A stretch of 64,000 nucleotides of DNA. It comes from Zipacnadum sp036504235 (GTDB lineage: Bacteria > Armatimonadota > Zipacnadia > Zipacnadales > Zipacnadaceae). Shown piece after piece: positions 50,141 to 59,133 of this stretch. Position numbers and translations under genes: made by a program. The stretch spans positions 1-64,000 of the forward strand of contig DASXVN010000080.1 in the NCBI GenBank assembly GCA_036504235.1, given 5' to 3'. Numbering within the stretch: position 1 is the stretch's first letter; every line of letters begins with the position of its first letter. Under the pieces are notes generated by a model that saw only the letters and a list, made by a program, of their open reading frames with translations, was not told where the DNA came from and did not search any database.

Positions 50141-52507
50141 TTGGCCAGACTGCTTCAACTAGTCGGTATTTGTCTCTGCGGCGCTCTGGGGATAACCAGC
50201 GCCCTGGCGGCGCCCTCCGCCGCCGGCCGGGCCCCGGGCGCGCCCGCCTGGCAGCTAGCCGCGGCGACCCTCCCGGCCGCCAATCTGGTCCGCAACGCCA
50301 CCGTGGTGCCCGATCCCCTGGCCTCCGGCGGCCAGGCGGTCCGGATCACCTACGACAAAGCCTACCGCGGGACGAACGTACAGGTCTTCGCCCCAGCGCT
50401 GGCCATGCAAGGCCGCACCTGGATCACCGTGTACCTACGCGGCGAAAACCTGCCCCCCATCACTGACCCGATGCGGATCACCCTGGTCGCGCACGACCTC
50501 CGCACCAACCTGTCGGCCTCCTACCAGGTCCATTCCGTCTACGGGGTGCGGCTCAAGGCCACCGGCTACACGGCGATCCGCGTGCCGCTAGACACTTCCT
50601 ACACCGCCACGCAATACGCCGCGGAGATTGACCTCGGCTTTATCCCCGAAACCGCGGGGGCCGCGCCGGTCGTCTACTTCGACAAAGTGGAGGTCAGCCC
50701 GCAGACCTACACCGCGCCGGTAATCGCGGAGACCTATGTGGATAAGCTTCATTACGCCCCCGCGGACACCGTAACCGGCCATCTGACCCTGACCAACCCC
50801 ACCGCGGCGGCCGCCGAGGTCACCGTGATTGGCGAGGAGCTACGCGCCCTGACCTCCCGGCGCGAGGTCTTTCGCCAGACCGTCTCCCTGGCCGCCGGGG
50901 AGACCAAGCCCGCCCCCTTCACCTACCAACTCGGGCCGGAGGAGTACGGCCGCGAGCTGCGCGTGTCGCTCCAGGTCGCCGGCAAGGAAGTCGCCGCTGA
51001 CCAGGCCCTCTTTGCCGTCTCCCAGGTGCCCCTGGCCGTCTCCGTCGCCAACTACTACGACCGCAGCCAGGATAGCCCGGACATGCACACCATCTTCTAC
51101 GTGGCTCCGGCCACCGGCCAGGAGAGCTGGCGCTCGGTGCTTTTCTTCAAGAAGATGCTGGGGAGCTACTGCGAGTTCTTCTCCTGGTCACCGGGCGATA
51201 TCACCGACCTCTCCCCCGCCGAGGACCCCTTCCTGGGCGGCGAGGGCCGCGCCATCTTCCGCAGCCGCGAAACGATCCGCCAACAACTGCGCATGCTCAA
51301 ATCCGTGGGGTTCTGGCCGGTCTCGTACGTGAACGGCAGCGCCTGGGCCGACTCGGGCTACCAGCTTTTCCAGGAGCACCCCGAGTGGTTCCTCTATGAC
51401 GGCAACGGGGAGGTCGCGCACTATGAGATGGACAGCCGCGAGACCTATCGCCACCGCGGCGACTACAATTTCGACCCCAACTCGTACCCGGGAATCTTCT
51501 TCCAGGCCGTCCTGAACCACTCCCTGCCCGAGGTCCAGCGCTACATCGCCGACCAGTACATCAAGTGCGCCAAGGAGATGGGCTTCAACGGCGTGCGCAT
51601 GGACGTGCGCTACCTGGAGATCTACCCCGGCGAGCGCGGCTTTGATGGCAAGGAGATCGCCCCCACCTTCGCCGAGGCCGACAAGCTCAGCGCCCAGAAC
51701 GTGCGCAACATCAAGGCCATGGTGCACCAGGAGATTCCGACCTTCACCTTCGGCTACAACTACTCGTCGCCCGACGAGACCAAGGACATGCGCCTGACGA
51801 TGCAAGAGCGCTGCGCGGGCGGCGCCTGGATGCTCGATGAGATCCCCGCCACTTACCAGGAGAAGACCTCGCCCTACCATATCTGGAAGGCCTACGTCCG
51901 CCGCATGACCTCCTGGGGCGATCAGGTCCGCAAGTGGGGCGGCGTCTACAATCCCTTCGACTTCCGCCGCGGCGGCTCCCCCTACGTCGTGGACAACGTC
52001 TACTCCGCGATCATCCGCCTGATGGGCGGCGGGCACTTCGCCTGCTACACCAACGGCGACCTGCCCTTCGGCGATCTGGGCGGTTTCGGTACCCGCTTTA
52101 GCGAGTACCTCTACGGCACGAACCTCGACTGGATTTCCGCCCCCCAGAGCCAGGTGACGGTCAAGGCCGCCGCCCCGCTCTGGTGGGAGGACTCGTGCTA
52201 CTGGAGCAAGTCCGCTGAGGGCAAGAAGCAGCTGATCGTCCACCTGCTCAATCCGCCCGCGGTAGCTGAGGTGGAGGAGAACCCGCAGTCCAAGCTCAGC
52301 CCGCCGGTCACGAGCATCACCGTCGCCTGCGCCCCGGTGGCCGGCGCCAAGCCGACCGCCGCCTACCTGCTGGCCTCCGAGCCGGACAACCTGGGTGGCG
52401 CCAACAACACCCGGGTGGTCAAGCTAGAGCTCAAGGACGTAGGCGGGAAAGCAACGGTAACCGTCCCCAGCGTTCTGTTTTGGAAGACCGTCATCTTCCA
52501 GTGGTAG
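50141..52507 (+). CDS. Secreted TIM-barrel glycosidase-like protein, tandem paralogue (788 aa)
   Basis: TTG start 8 bases after AGGAGG; signal peptide followed by an Ala/Pro-rich stretch. Same modules as the gene before it, with long identical runs (for example YQEKTSP-HIWKAY-RRMTSWGDQV), so this is a tandem duplicate. Candidate nucleophile Asp488 in GVRMDVRYLEIYPGE. Differences cluster in the N-terminal module and in the loop GGGHFACYTNGDLPFGDLGG, where the partner has GGHDYGGWFLNSRTPVPD, which suggests altered substrate preference. Ends VPSVLFWKTVIFQW. Fifty bases after the previous gene, same operon. Confidence 0.88.
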   Translation: MARLLQLVGICLCGALGITSALAAPSAAGRAPGAPAWQLAAATLPAANLVRNATVVPDPLASGGQAVRITYDKAYRGTNVQVFAPALAMQGRTWITVYLRGENLPPITDPMRITLVAHDLRTNLSASYQVHSVYGVRLKATGYTAIRVPLDTSYTATQYAAEIDLGFIPETAGAAPVVYFDKVEVSPQTYTAPVIAETYVDKLHYAPADTVTGHLTLTNPTAAAAEVTVIGEELRALTSRREVFRQTVSLAAGETKPAPFTYQLGPEEYGRELRVSLQVAGKEVAADQALFAVSQVPLAVSVANYYDRSQDSPDMHTIFYVAPATGQESWRSVLFFKKMLGSYCEFFSWSPGDITDLSPAEDPFLGGEGRAIFRSRETIRQQLRMLKSVGFWPVSYVNGSAWADSGYQLFQEHPEWFLYDGNGEVAHYEMDSRETYRHRGDYNFDPNSYPGIFFQAVLNHSLPEVQRYIADQYIKCAKEMGFNGVRMDVRYLEIYPGERGFDGKEIAPTFAEADKLSAQNVRNIKAMVHQEIPTFTFGYNYSSPDETKDMRLTMQERCAGGAWMLDEIPATYQEKTSPYHIWKAYVRRMTSWGDQVRKWGGVYNPFDFRRGGSPYVVDNVYSAIIRLMGGGHFACYTNGDLPFGDLGGFGTRFSEYLYGTNLDWISAPQSQVTVKAAAPLWWEDSCYWSKSAEGKKQLIVHLLNPPAVAEVEENPQSKLSPPVTSITVACAPVAGAKPTAAYLLASEPDNLGGANNTRVVKLELKDVGGKATVTVPSVLFWKTVIFQW

Positions 52508-52590
52508 CGCCGGCGCGCCTCCGGGGGCGCACCGGTTGGCGAGTTGCGCACGAATAGCGAAGCATCAGCACCGGGTCAAGGAGAATGACT

Positions 52591-54594
52591 ATGCGATACG
52601 GCAAGACCATGCTCAGTCTGGGCGCGATTATCCTGGCGTGGGGAGTGGCCACGTTGGCCGGGGCGGCCACCGCGCCGGTGACCTTGGCGGTGGCGCAGCA
52701 GGACGGCCACGACGTGGTCCGCATCGAGAACTACCGCTTCCAGCTCACCATCGACCCCACCCGGGGCGGAGCGGTGACTTCCTATTCGGACAAGCTGGCC
52801 CCCGCCGAGCTGATCCTGCAGAAGCCCTACAGCGGCCTGTGCATGGACCACTTCCAGGAGCAGACCTGGCCCGGCGAGTTCCTGGAGCAGCCCTACGAGT
52901 ACAAGGTGCTCCAGCAGACCCCGGAGATCGCGCAGGTCATGGTCTGGCGCAAGTCCACCGGCGTCTGGGGTAACAAGGTCGTCAACCCCAAGATCAGCGA
53001 CATCTTGCTCGAGAAGACCTACACCGTGAACGCAGACTCCCCCACCCTGACCGTCTCCGTGAAGCTGACCATGCCGGCCGACCAGCCCAAGGTGTTCTCC
53101 TACTGGATGCAGGACGTCATGTTCGCCGGCGGCGACTACGACTCCGGCACCGACCGCACCTTCCGCCCCTCGGCCCGCGGCGTTCGCAGCACCGGCTACA
53201 CCAACAACGGTCACTATGGCACCGAGGAATGGATGCGCGACTTCAACGCCGGCTGGATGGCGCTACTGGACACGAAGAAAAAGTCCGGCCTGGCCATGTG
53301 GACCGACTACAACGAGTTGCGCATCAACTACGCCAACGGCGGCAACATGACCAACGAGTTCATGTTCAACACCACTTACCTGCCCAAGGGCAACAGCCGC
53401 ACCTATACGGTGCTGCTCACCCCGATCGTGGGCCTGGATGAAGTCCTCTACGTCGGCCCCGAGATGGTCGCCGGCTACCAGATCAAGCCCACCGCCGGGA
53501 CCCGCAACGGCACGCTGAGCTTCAGCGTGGTGCGCGGCGCCCAGCAGGTCAACGATATGCAGTTGGCGGTCAGCCTGGCCAGCGCCACCGACACCACCAA
53601 GGAGGTCAAGGTCGGCGCGGTCGGCTTTGGCCCGCTCACCGATCAGGTGCAGACCAAGACCCTCACCTACACCGGCGCGCCGCCCGACCCGCTGCTGGTC
53701 CGCGTGGCCGCCAAGGGCCTCGAGACCGGTGACAAGACCTTCGCGGCGACCGCCGAGGACTTCTTCCCCGGCGCCTACCAGTGGGCCGACAACATCATGA
53801 CCGACATGCGCACCCCGGTCTATGCCGCCCCCCGCCCGCCGCAGACGCTCAGTCTGTCCAAGCCCGCCAAGCTCGCTCTGACGCTGCCCTACGGCGACCA
53901 CTACCTGTTCTTCGAGGGCCTGCAGGATGACATCTACAACGTAGCCGGGGCGGTCCACGCCAGCCACTACGAGCCCAAGACCGAGCCGATCTACTATAGC
54001 TACAGCGGCTCCTGGTACGGATCGCTCTCGGATTTCCCCTACGACTATGACAAGCTGCTCTCCTTCCACGCCGTGATCCTGGGCGGCATCAGCAAGAGCG
54101 GCCTCAAGCCCATCGGCCTGGAGATGCTGCACGACTACCTGATGGCCGGCGGCGGCCTGGTGGTGCTCGGCTCGCATGGCGCGTACGGGCGCTCGCAGCT
54201 CAAGGGCACCGCCCTGGGTGACGCCTTCCCCGTCGAGATGGGCGACAGCGTCTTTGACATGGTGGCCACCGGCGGCAAGCCGATCGTCGCCGGCCCGGAC
54301 AGCAACCCGTTCCTCAAGTACACGCCGCTGGGCGCGAACGCGACCTGCTACTTCCTCCACGACGTTAAGGTCAAGCCGGGCGCGCAGGTCCTGCTGCAGG
54401 TGGACGGCAAGCCCTTCCTGGTGACCAGCGAGTACGGCCCCAATAAGGCCCGCATCGTCTGCGTGCTCGGCGCCCCGCTTGGCAAACCGGCCGCCGGGCA
54501 GGTCGCCTTCTGGCAGGACCCCGACTGGTACCTGGTTCTGCGCAACGCCCTGTGGTGGGTCGGCAAACGCCCGTATTTCGAGGTGGGAAACTGA
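52591..54594 (+). CDS. Secreted mutarotase-like + GATase-like protein (667 aa)
   Basis: Two in-frame ATGs are possible (52585 and 52591). AAGGAG lies only 1-2 bases before the first but 7 before the second, so I choose 52591. Signal peptide MRYGKTMLSLGAIILAWGVATLAGA. Residues about 35-300 form a mutarotase-like supersandwich (YRFQLTIDPTRGGAV, CMDHFQEQTWPGEF, WMQDVMFAGGD). About 430-667 are a GATase-like domain (LMAGGGLVVLGSHGAYG, LKGTALGDAFPVEM, LGAPLGKPAAGQVAFW). Counterpart of the protein encoded at 18325-20229. No catalytic cysteine in the GATase part. Stop and next start overlap (TGATG). Confidence 0.87.
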   Translation: MRYGKTMLSLGAIILAWGVATLAGAATAPVTLAVAQQDGHDVVRIENYRFQLTIDPTRGGAVTSYSDKLAPAELILQKPYSGLCMDHFQEQTWPGEFLEQPYEYKVLQQTPEIAQVMVWRKSTGVWGNKVVNPKISDILLEKTYTVNADSPTLTVSVKLTMPADQPKVFSYWMQDVMFAGGDYDSGTDRTFRPSARGVRSTGYTNNGHYGTEEWMRDFNAGWMALLDTKKKSGLAMWTDYNELRINYANGGNMTNEFMFNTTYLPKGNSRTYTVLLTPIVGLDEVLYVGPEMVAGYQIKPTAGTRNGTLSFSVVRGAQQVNDMQLAVSLASATDTTKEVKVGAVGFGPLTDQVQTKTLTYTGAPPDPLLVRVAAKGLETGDKTFAATAEDFFPGAYQWADNIMTDMRTPVYAAPRPPQTLSLSKPAKLALTLPYGDHYLFFEGLQDDIYNVAGAVHASHYEPKTEPIYYSYSGSWYGSLSDFPYDYDKLLSFHAVILGGISKSGLKPIGLEMLHDYLMAGGGLVVLGSHGAYGRSQLKGTALGDAFPVEMGDSVFDMVATGGKPIVAGPDSNPFLKYTPLGANATCYFLHDVKVKPGAQVLLQVDGKPFLVTSEYGPNKARIVCVLGAPLGKPAAGQVAFWQDPDWYLVLRNALWWVGKRPYFEVGN

Positions 54595-56468
54595 TGAGCA
54601 AAGCGCCGTGTGTCCTGATCCTGGCTCTGCTAGTCGCCGCCCTGCTGACGGCGGGGGCGGTCAGCGCCCAGGAGAACTGGATGGGCCCCAATCTGGTCGC
54701 CAACCCCGGCTTTGAGCAGGTGGACGCTGCCGGCCTGCCCACCGACTGGCGACCCACCGCCAACCCGGCGGGTAGCGCCAAGTTCTCGCAGGACAAGCAG
54801 ATCTATCTGGTGGACGCCGCGGCGATGAAGATTGAGGTGCCGGACACCGGCGGCGCGACCTTGCAGTCTAAGCCGGTCCCCGTGGTCGGCGGTAAGAGCT
54901 ACCTCTTCTCCCTGGCCTTCAAGGCCGACGGCTTTGGGGAGCCCGGCAAGTACAGCGGCGTGGACGGCTACGTCGGCACCGACTTTCTGGACGCGACCGG
55001 CAAGAACCTCGGGCGCGGGCCCGGCGTCGGCTTCCCCTACAACCACACCGACTGGGACCTGCGCGATGTCTTCATCCCCGTGCCGCCGACGGCCACGCAG
55101 ATGATCATCTCGGCCTCCGTCAGTAACCATAGCGCCAAACAGATCGGGACCAATATCCCCTCGACGCTCTGGCTGGACGCCGTGCAACTGCGGGAGTACA
55201 CCCCGCCCGTGACCCCCGAGTGGGCCAAGCAGAAGGTGCCCCGCATCGTCGAGGGCGGCATAACCACCTCGCGCGCGCAGGCCTACCAGTTGGCCGGCCT
55301 CAACAATTCGGGCGGAAAATGGAGCCCCATCTCGGCGGACCCCAACTCCGACTACGGTTCGATCCTCACCAGCCCCCCGGGGGTCGGCCCGGGGATCATG
55401 GCGCACTCCCCGTACTTCACCAGCATGCCGCCCGGCCTGTACCGCGCCGTGTTGCGCGCCCGAATCGGCGACCCCAGCAAGCAGGAGAAGGTCGGAGCGA
55501 TAGACATCGGCTCCGAGTTCGCGGGGATGCGCGCCGGGCTGGATATCTACGCGCGCGACTTTGCGAAGGCCGACACCTACCAGGACTTCTCGATGGACTT
55601 CATCCTGCGCAGCGCGGGCTACTGGATGTTCCGCGTCTACACCGAGGGCAACCAGCCCTTCACCGTGGACACCGTGAAGATTTTCCAGCTCTCGCAGTTC
55701 CAGGACCGGCAGTTGCTAGACCTGTACCCCGGCAGTGAGGGCGCCATCCCCGCGGACGTGCAGCCCCGGAGGAACACCTACCCCTTCACGGGCCTGCTGG
55801 TGGCCGGGGCGCTGTACGATTATTACCGGATCGTGGACGCCTTCCACCTGACCGGCACGGAGATGAAGCTCGACACGGTGCCGATTGAGAAGGGGCGCTC
55901 GCAGGTCTACGTCGGCTTCCCCGGCACCGCCAAGGAGCTATTCGACCACAACCTGATCTACCTGTGCGGCGCGGACGCCTCGGCGTTGACCCTGCGTCAG
56001 AAGCACATGATCGCGGAGTACGTGCGGCGCGGTGGCGGCCTGATCGTCCTCGGCGGCCACAAGACCCTGGATCGAGGCAGCATGGGCGGCTCGCTGCTGG
56101 ATGAGATCCTGCCCCTGGACCTCCCCGCCGAGCCCCGACAACTCATCTTCACCCCCGAGGGTACTCCGGTGCTCGCCGGCACGCCGCATCCGCTGACGCA
56201 GTACGTGGACTTCAGCGCTAAGCCCGTCAGCTACTACATGCACGATCTGCAGGCCAAGCCCGCGGCGCAGGTGCTCCTGACCGCCGGCGGCAAGCCCGGC
56301 CTCGTGATCTGGCAAGCCGGCAAGGGCCGCGTGGCCACGGTGGACATCATCCCCATGGGCAGCCCCGCCGAGGGCCAGGTGCCCTTCTGGAAATGGGACG
56401 GGTGGGTGAACCTGCTCCGGGACTTGTCCTGGTGGGTAGCCGGCCAAGATGACCACTTCCCCTCGTAA
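54594..56468 (+). CDS. Secreted CBM4/9-like + GATase-like protein (624 aa)
   Basis: ATG overlaps the upstream stop (TGATG), with GAGGTGG before it; signal peptide MSKAPCVLILALLVAALLTAGAVSA. Residues about 30-185 match the CBM4/9 jelly-roll pattern (NLVANPGFEQVDAAGLPTDW, LWLDAVQLREY). A second jelly roll covers about 200-380. The C-terminus (about 400-624) is the GATase-like domain (YVRRGGGLIVLGGHKTLD, AGKGRVATVDIIPMGSPAEGQ). Counterpart of the 949-aa protein of the other operon but without the mutarotase part. Probably glycan-binding partner of the two glycosidases; enzymatic role unproven. Confidence 0.87.
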   Translation: MSKAPCVLILALLVAALLTAGAVSAQENWMGPNLVANPGFEQVDAAGLPTDWRPTANPAGSAKFSQDKQIYLVDAAAMKIEVPDTGGATLQSKPVPVVGGKSYLFSLAFKADGFGEPGKYSGVDGYVGTDFLDATGKNLGRGPGVGFPYNHTDWDLRDVFIPVPPTATQMIISASVSNHSAKQIGTNIPSTLWLDAVQLREYTPPVTPEWAKQKVPRIVEGGITTSRAQAYQLAGLNNSGGKWSPISADPNSDYGSILTSPPGVGPGIMAHSPYFTSMPPGLYRAVLRARIGDPSKQEKVGAIDIGSEFAGMRAGLDIYARDFAKADTYQDFSMDFILRSAGYWMFRVYTEGNQPFTVDTVKIFQLSQFQDRQLLDLYPGSEGAIPADVQPRRNTYPFTGLLVAGALYDYYRIVDAFHLTGTEMKLDTVPIEKGRSQVYVGFPGTAKELFDHNLIYLCGADASALTLRQKHMIAEYVRRGGGLIVLGGHKTLDRGSMGGSLLDEILPLDLPAEPRQLIFTPEGTPVLAGTPHPLTQYVDFSAKPVSYYMHDLQAKPAAQVLLTAGGKPGLVIWQAGKGRVATVDIIPMGSPAEGQVPFWKWDGWVNLLRDLSWWVAGQDDHFPS

Positions 56469-56495
56469 AGCTGACCGAGCTTTCTGACCAAAACG

Positions 56496-56526
56496 AAACG
56501 CCGGTGGCAATTGCCGCCGGCGTTTT
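56496..56526. terminator. Bidirectional rho-independent terminator
   Basis: AAACGCCGGTGGC-AATT-GCCGCCGGCGTTTT between two convergent genes; A and T runs on both sides serve both strands. Confidence 0.92.
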
Positions 56527-56560
56527 GCTGCTGGGTTAACTGGGCAGGCCGGAAGCCTCC

Positions 56561-57841
56561 CTAGACGCCGTAGACCTCCGCGCGGGAGGCCCGCCACCAG
56601 GAGGGCGGGCCGACGCCCAGGCCGGTCTCACTCGACTCGCGCTCAGTCCGCCGCGTCCGCGCAGCGCGACCCGGTGGCAGTTCAAACAACCGCTTCTCAG
56701 GCTGGGCTCCGGAGGCGCGGATCTCCCCGGCCATCCAACTGAAGGTATCCAGAAAGTGCGCCAGCGAGGACTGCTCCAGCAAGGCCGCCAGGGGGATGGT
56801 GGGCAGACCGGCGATGACGTCTCCGCCCAACTCCACCCCAGGCAACAGGTTCAGCCGCTGGAGCAACTCCCGGCGCTTGCCCTCCGCGTCGAAAGGGGGC
56901 TTGTACGTGTACCAGTGGAAGTAGATCTCCAGCGCTCCGGAACTCCACACGGCGAAGAGCTGGTGATCGCGTCCGTCGTGGTGCAGGACCGGCTTGCAGC
57001 TGCCGCAGTGCGTGCCCTTACCCCAGGTCAGCCGCGACACCTCGACCTCCGCCCACTCCACGATGCGCTTGGCGACGGCGACCTCCTGCAGGCCCCGGCG
57101 CTCCAGCAGGTCATCGAAGAAGGTAACCATATTCCACTGCCGCTTCTCGCGGGGTCCGGCGGGCCGAGAGGGCTGCCCCCCCGGGCGCTGGCCGATAAGC
57201 CGCGGCACCAGGGTCTTGAGACCGCGCCCCACGTACTGGCGGATTTCGATGGCCACCACCTGCGCCGGATTCATCTGCCGGTTGAGAAACTCTACCACCC
57301 GCGCCAGTTCCGGCGGTATCTCATCCGCCACAAAGACCATGCGGATGCGCCCCGCGCGCAGGTTGGCCCGCACGTCCTGCCAGAAGCGCTCAGCGCCCGT
57401 CTCCCGGCCCAGGAAGTCAGCCATCACCTGGCGCGACTCCAGCCCGGCGTAGCGGCAGTTCTCCTCGAACAGCATCCGCAAGCGCTCCGCCGGCCAGTGG
57501 GCCACCGCGTTCGCCGCGTAGTCGAGCATCTGCCCGACCACTTCCCGTCGCAGGCGCGTGTCGCAACTCCGCTTCACCTCGACCAGGGTAGGAACTCCTT
57601 CCTGGTCGAGGAAGAGATGGTCCACGGCCCAGCGCCCCCCGCCGTCGCCGGCGGCGGGCAGTAGGGCCTCACGCGCCACCAGGAGCCAGCGGCGCGGAGA
57701 GGCGCTGTCCATTTGGTCGCCCGCCAGCAAACTCGGGTGCCGGGCGATCAGCGTCTGCAGCAGGCTCTCCGAATCGTAGGCTTGCTGGGTCATCTCCACC
57801 AGCTCGCCGTTGTCTTGGATGAGGTAGATACCTCCGTCCAT
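56561..57841 (-). CDS. PD-(D/E)XK nuclease-like protein (426 aa)
   Basis: The N-terminal 140 residues look like a restriction-endonuclease-fold domain: AVDHLFLDQEGVPTLVEVKRS carries Asp74 and Glu88-x-Lys90 in the D-ExK arrangement, followed by RREVVGQMLDYAANAV, the helix seen in NucS/DUF91-like and related proteins. A basic middle region and a second alpha/beta domain with a Cys pair (THCGSC near 280) follow. I prefer ATG 57841 over GTG 57847 because GGGGGG sits about 6 bases before it. Not flanked by methylase or other defence genes. Role in DNA repair or defence unknown. Confidence 0.82.
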   Translation of the reverse strand: MDGGIYLIQDNGELVEMTQQAYDSESLLQTLIARHPSLLAGDQMDSASPRRWLLVAREALLPAAGDGGGRWAVDHLFLDQEGVPTLVEVKRSCDTRLRREVVGQMLDYAANAVAHWPAERLRMLFEENCRYAGLESRQVMADFLGRETGAERFWQDVRANLRAGRIRMVFVADEIPPELARVVEFLNRQMNPAQVVAIEIRQYVGRGLKTLVPRLIGQRPGGQPSRPAGPREKRQWNMVTFFDDLLERRGLQEVAVAKRIVEWAEVEVSRLTWGKGTHCGSCKPVLHHDGRDHQLFAVWSSGALEIYFHWYTYKPPFDAEGKRRELLQRLNLLPGVELGGDVIAGLPTIPLAALLEQSSLAHFLDTFSWMAGEIRASGAQPEKRLFELPPGRAARTRRTERESSETGLGVGPPSWWRASRAEVYGV

Positions 57842-58162
57842 AGACACCCCCCTAAGGCAGCTGAAAGGTCCGCCCCCCGGGGGGTGGCCTTCCTCGGATC
57901 ACCACAAACCTGTCCACTAGTTATTTAATGACAACACACCAATTCCTCACCAACTAGAGAATACCTCGATACAATTGCGAGTTTTTCTAAACTTTTTCTC
58001 CATTAATCATCAAGCCCAGGGCCCGCCTGTTTCCTGGGGGGCCGCGACCTCGCGGCGGGGTTTCTCGCTTTTGCGCGCAAGAAGGGGTTATCCCGGTCGG
58101 GGTGGAAATGCCCCGCTGCTTTCGTCCGCCCGAGCCTCTCAACCGAAACGAGGAGATAGCCC
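57842..58162. promoter_or_regulatory. Divergent intergenic region with AT-rich island
   Basis: About 110 bases (57905-58013) are markedly AT-rich in an otherwise very GC-rich window, e.g. ACTAGTTATTTAATGAC and TTTTTCTAAACTTTTTCTC. TACAAT (57970-57975) is a possible -10 without a good -35. No gene inside; the region likely contains the promoters of both flanking genes. Confidence 0.5.
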
Positions 58163-59113
58163 ATGACGCCACGCGAGACTCTACTGCAAGCCCTCCGCCG
58201 CGAGACCCCCTCCGGCCTCCCGCCGCATCTGGAGCTGGAATACCAACTGACCGAGATCACTCCGGGCATCGAGCAGGTCGCCCTGCGCGCTCCGATGCTG
58301 GAAGGCGTCACGGGCGCCGCCCGTCAGGAGGCCCTCAAGCGCAACGCCGAGATGTGGGTCAAGGTCGCCCAGCGCTTTGACTGGTCCTGCATCATGGGCT
58401 TGCACTGGCTGGACCTGGAGGACCAGTGCGCCAGCTTTGGGTACGTGCGAGAGATCGCCGGAGATACCTACATGCTCGGCACCAGCGCCGACGGGACCTT
58501 CGGCATTCCCGACGGCGCGCACATGATGGACCAGGTCATCTGGTTCACCGAGCACCCCGAGGAGGCCCTGGAGGCCGCGCAGGGCTACGTGGACATAGAC
58601 CATGCCCGCATCCGCGCGCTGGTGGAGGCCGGGGCCGAGGTCATCTTCATGTGCGCCGACTATTGCTTTAACGATGGTCCCTTCCTCTCCCCCACGATGT
58701 TCGGCAAGTTCGTCACGCCCTTCCTGACTCAGCAGGCCGACAACATCCGGGCGCTGGGGGCCTACTCCGTCAAGCACACCGACGGCAACATCATGCCCAT
58801 CCTCGACCAACTCGTGGCCAGCGGCGTGGACGGGCTGCACTCGCTGGACCCCATGGCGGGCGTGGACATCGCGGAGGTCCGCCGCCTTTACGGCGACCGT
58901 ATCGCGCTGGTCGGCAACGTCAACTGCGCCTGGGTGCAGGCGGGCACCAAGCAGCAGATCGAGCAGAGTGCTCGCTACTGCCTGGAGCACGGCGGCGTCG
59001 GCCAGCCCGGCTACGTCTACGCCACCAGCAACTGCATCTTCGCCGGCGTCCCCCTGGAGAACTACGAGTGGATGCTGCAACTCCGCCAGGAATACGCGGA
59101 CCGCATCGCCTAG
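58163..59113 (+). CDS. URO-D/MtaA-superfamily protein, HTDGN motif (316 aa)
   Basis: ATG after ACGAGGAGATAGCCC. Opens MTPRETLLQALRRETPSGLPP, the usual family start. The barrel includes VIFMCADYCFNDGPFLSP and VKHTDGNIMPILDQLVASG (His205, Asp207); Asp replaces the zinc-binding Cys of the methyltransferases. Slightly shorter than usual for the family. A second member follows after 20 bases, so the two are co-transcribed and may form a heteromer or act in sequence. No corrinoid protein nearby. Confidence 0.88.
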   Translation: MTPRETLLQALRRETPSGLPPHLELEYQLTEITPGIEQVALRAPMLEGVTGAARQEALKRNAEMWVKVAQRFDWSCIMGLHWLDLEDQCASFGYVREIAGDTYMLGTSADGTFGIPDGAHMMDQVIWFTEHPEEALEAAQGYVDIDHARIRALVEAGAEVIFMCADYCFNDGPFLSPTMFGKFVTPFLTQQADNIRALGAYSVKHTDGNIMPILDQLVASGVDGLHSLDPMAGVDIAEVRRLYGDRIALVGNVNCAWVQAGTKQQIEQSARYCLEHGGVGQPGYVYATSNCIFAGVPLENYEWMLQLRQEYADRIA

Positions 59114-59133
59114 CCATTAAAGGAGCGACCCTC

